Origin: DATKZS01 sp035527835 [NCBI: bacterium]
GTDB taxonomy: Bacteria > RBG-13-61-14
NCBI GenBank assembly: GCA_035527835.1
Contig: DATKZS010000060.1
Location: 1 to 6,353 of the forward strand
Length of the DNA: 6,353 nt
Direction of reading: 5' to 3'
Positions 5,407 through 6,353 of this stretch are shown here, piece by piece. Within the stretch, counting starts at the first letter, position 1, and every line of letters starts with the position of its first letter. Under the pieces are notes generated by a model. It was not told the DNA's origin and ran no database searches. It saw only the letters and a list, made by a program, of their open reading frames with translations. The position numbers and the translations under genes were made by a program.

Positions 5407-6309
5407 TCACTCGAAGGCCACCAGCGCCTTGAGCTCCCGGACCCGTTGTTCCACGTTCTCCGCGCTGATCTTGCGCAGCCGGTCCATTGAAAAGCCCTCC
5501 ACCGTGAAGCTCGCCAGCGCCGCTCCCCGCACGAGCGCGCTCTTCAGCCCGGACAGCGTCAGGTCGCCGTTTCGCGCCAGCCAGCCGATCAGCGCGCCGG
5601 CGAAGCTGTCGCCCGCGCCGGTCGGGTCAACCAGGTCCTTGACCGGGTAAGCGGGGGCCACGAACATTCCCTCCTTGGTCAGCAGGGTGCTGCCGTGCTC
5701 GCCGCGCTTCACGATCACGGCCTTCTTCACCCTTTGCAGCAGCATCTCCCCGCCGCGCAGGATGTTGTACTCGCCGGTCAGCATCCGGGCCTCCTCGTCA
5801 TTAATGACCAGAACGTCCACCCGGGGAAATAGTTCTTCGAGCTCGGCCTTCGCCGTGTTGATCCAGAGGTCCATGGTGTCGAGCACGATGAGGCGGGGGT
5901 TCCTGGCCTGGTCGAGCACGCGCTTCTGCAGGCTCGGATGGATGTTGGCGAGGAACACGTACTCCAGGGAGTCGAGCGGGCCGGGAAGCACGGGATCAAA
6001 GGTCTCGAACACGTTGAGCTGGGTGTCGAGCGTCTCGCGGCCGATCATGTCCGGCAGATACCGGCCGGCCCAGTGGAAGGTCTTGCCCGGCTTATGCTGC
6101 AGCCCGCTCAGGTCCACGCCGCGGCTCAAAAGAAATTCCTCGTGCTTTTTCTCGAAATCTTCGCCCACCACTCCCACCAGGCAAGGCTCGGCGTAAAAGC
6201 CCGCCGCCACCGACGCGTAGGTCGCCGCGCCCCCCAGCGCGTACTCGACCCTGCCCGCCGCCGTCTCCACCGTGTCATAAGCCACCGAACCAACGATCAG
6301 TACCTTCAT
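5407..6309 (-). CDS. PfkB/ribokinase-family sugar or nucleoside kinase
   Basis: This is a complete 300-residue cytoplasmic kinase that transfers phosphate from ATP to a hydroxyl of a sugar, nucleoside or similar small molecule. The family signatures are all present: the N-terminal substrate-side Gly-Gly (26-27, in ALGGAATYASVAA), the NDEE motif (170-173) linked to Mg and phosphate binding, KRGEHG (201-206), and the anion-hole/catalytic DPTGAGDSFAGAL, with D234 as the catalytic base. Length is typical. The substrate cannot be read from sequence; ribokinase-, adenosine kinase- or fructokinase-like activity are all possible. I use the second of two adjacent ATGs (6307-6309) because AGGAGG (6315-6320) is then 5 bases away; from the first ATG (6310-6312) the gap is only 2. 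A hairpin follows the stop and 337 bases separate it from the next gene, so it is probably its own transcription unit or ends an upstream one. Confidence 0.92.
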   Translation of the reverse strand: MKVLIVGSVAYDTVETAAGRVEYALGGAATYASVAAGFYAEPCLVGVVGEDFEKKHEEFLLSRGVDLSGLQHKPGKTFHWAGRYLPDMIGRETLDTQLNVFETFDPVLPGPLDSLEYVFLANIHPSLQKRVLDQARNPRLIVLDTMDLWINTAKAELEELFPRVDVLVINDEEARMLTGEYNILRGGEMLLQRVKKAVIVKRGEHGSTLLTKEGMFVAPAYPVKDLVDPTGAGDSFAGALIGWLARNGDLTLSGLKSALVRGAALASFTVEGFSMDRLRKISAENVEQRVRELKALVAFE

Positions 6310-6314
6310 CATTG

Positions 6315-6320
6315 CCTCCT
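6315..6320 (-). promoter_or_regulatory. Consensus Shine-Dalgarno of the PfkB-family kinase
   Basis: AGGAGG on the minus strand is a full consensus site. It decides between two neighbouring ATGs in favour of the one at 6307-6309 and suggests efficient translation. Confidence 0.75.
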
Positions 6321-6327
6321 GAAAGAA

Positions 6328-6353
6328 GGGCTTGAGGCTTGGGGCTTGAGGCT
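6328..6353. repeat. Tandem direct repeat GGGCTTGAGGCT at window edge
   Basis: The 12-mer GGGCTTGAGGCT occurs at 6328-6339 and 6342-6353, a 14-base period with a TG spacer. The array may continue past the window end. It lies directly upstream of the kinase ribosome site. Simple repeats of this type occur between genes in various genomes; whether it is dispersed here cannot be seen. Confidence 0.6.

Noticed and set aside
5287-5490. 67-codon plus-strand ORF in the kinase/operon gap
   Set aside because: Basic low-complexity product overlapping the 3' end of the kinase gene on the other strand; no ribosome site and no similarity recognised.

Overview
This is a GC-rich window (about two-thirds G+C by eye) from what looks like a Gram-negative bacterium. 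It encodes a lipoprotein with a lipobox, a RodZ-type cell-shape protein and an envelope-anchored metallopeptidase. The mix suggests a deltaproteobacterium-like, acidobacterial or uncultured candidate-phylum genome, but nothing here fixes the lineage. All five intact genes are on the minus strand, so transcription runs from high to low coordinates. I see no tRNA, rRNA, CRISPR array, transposase or integrase.

Right part (6353 to 5407): a short tandem direct repeat at the window edge, then a complete PfkB/ribokinase-family kinase with a strong Shine-Dalgarno sequence. A small GC hairpin followed by a short T run lies just after its stop. A 337-base non-coding gap follows (5070-5406). It holds a second hairpin, a candidate minus-strand promoter decorated with two perfect palindromes, and a long GC-rich leader with a further hairpin.

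Central and left part (5069 to 325): a likely four-gene operon. In transcription order it encodes (1) a 436-residue protein with an unrecognised folded N-terminal domain and a long acidic/proline-rich tail carrying repeated short hydrophobic motifs; (2) a six-TPR lipoprotein resembling the PilF/PilW/Tgl type IV pilus secretin pilotins; (3) a RodZ-like protein (HTH, membrane segment, DUF4115-like domain); and (4) a membrane-anchored TPR protein with a gluzincin (HEYAH...E) catalytic domain. A PilF-like gene next to rodZ is an arrangement known from gammaproteobacteria. Here the pair is flanked by an envelope peptidase and a protein of unknown function, which suggests a cell-envelope role such as pilus assembly, cell shape or cell-wall remodelling. 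That role is inferred.

Far left (1 to 324): just after the peptidase stop, in another frame, lies a short remnant that can be aligned without gaps to the last 47 residues of the same peptidase. It looks like the tail of a lost tandem paralogue or a duplicated C-terminus. Beyond it is an A/T-richer non-coding patch with three close copies of CTTGGCG, resembling a dispersed extragenic repeat. The most notable observations are this peptidase remnant, the motif-studded acidic protein that starts the operon, and the palindromic promoter region.
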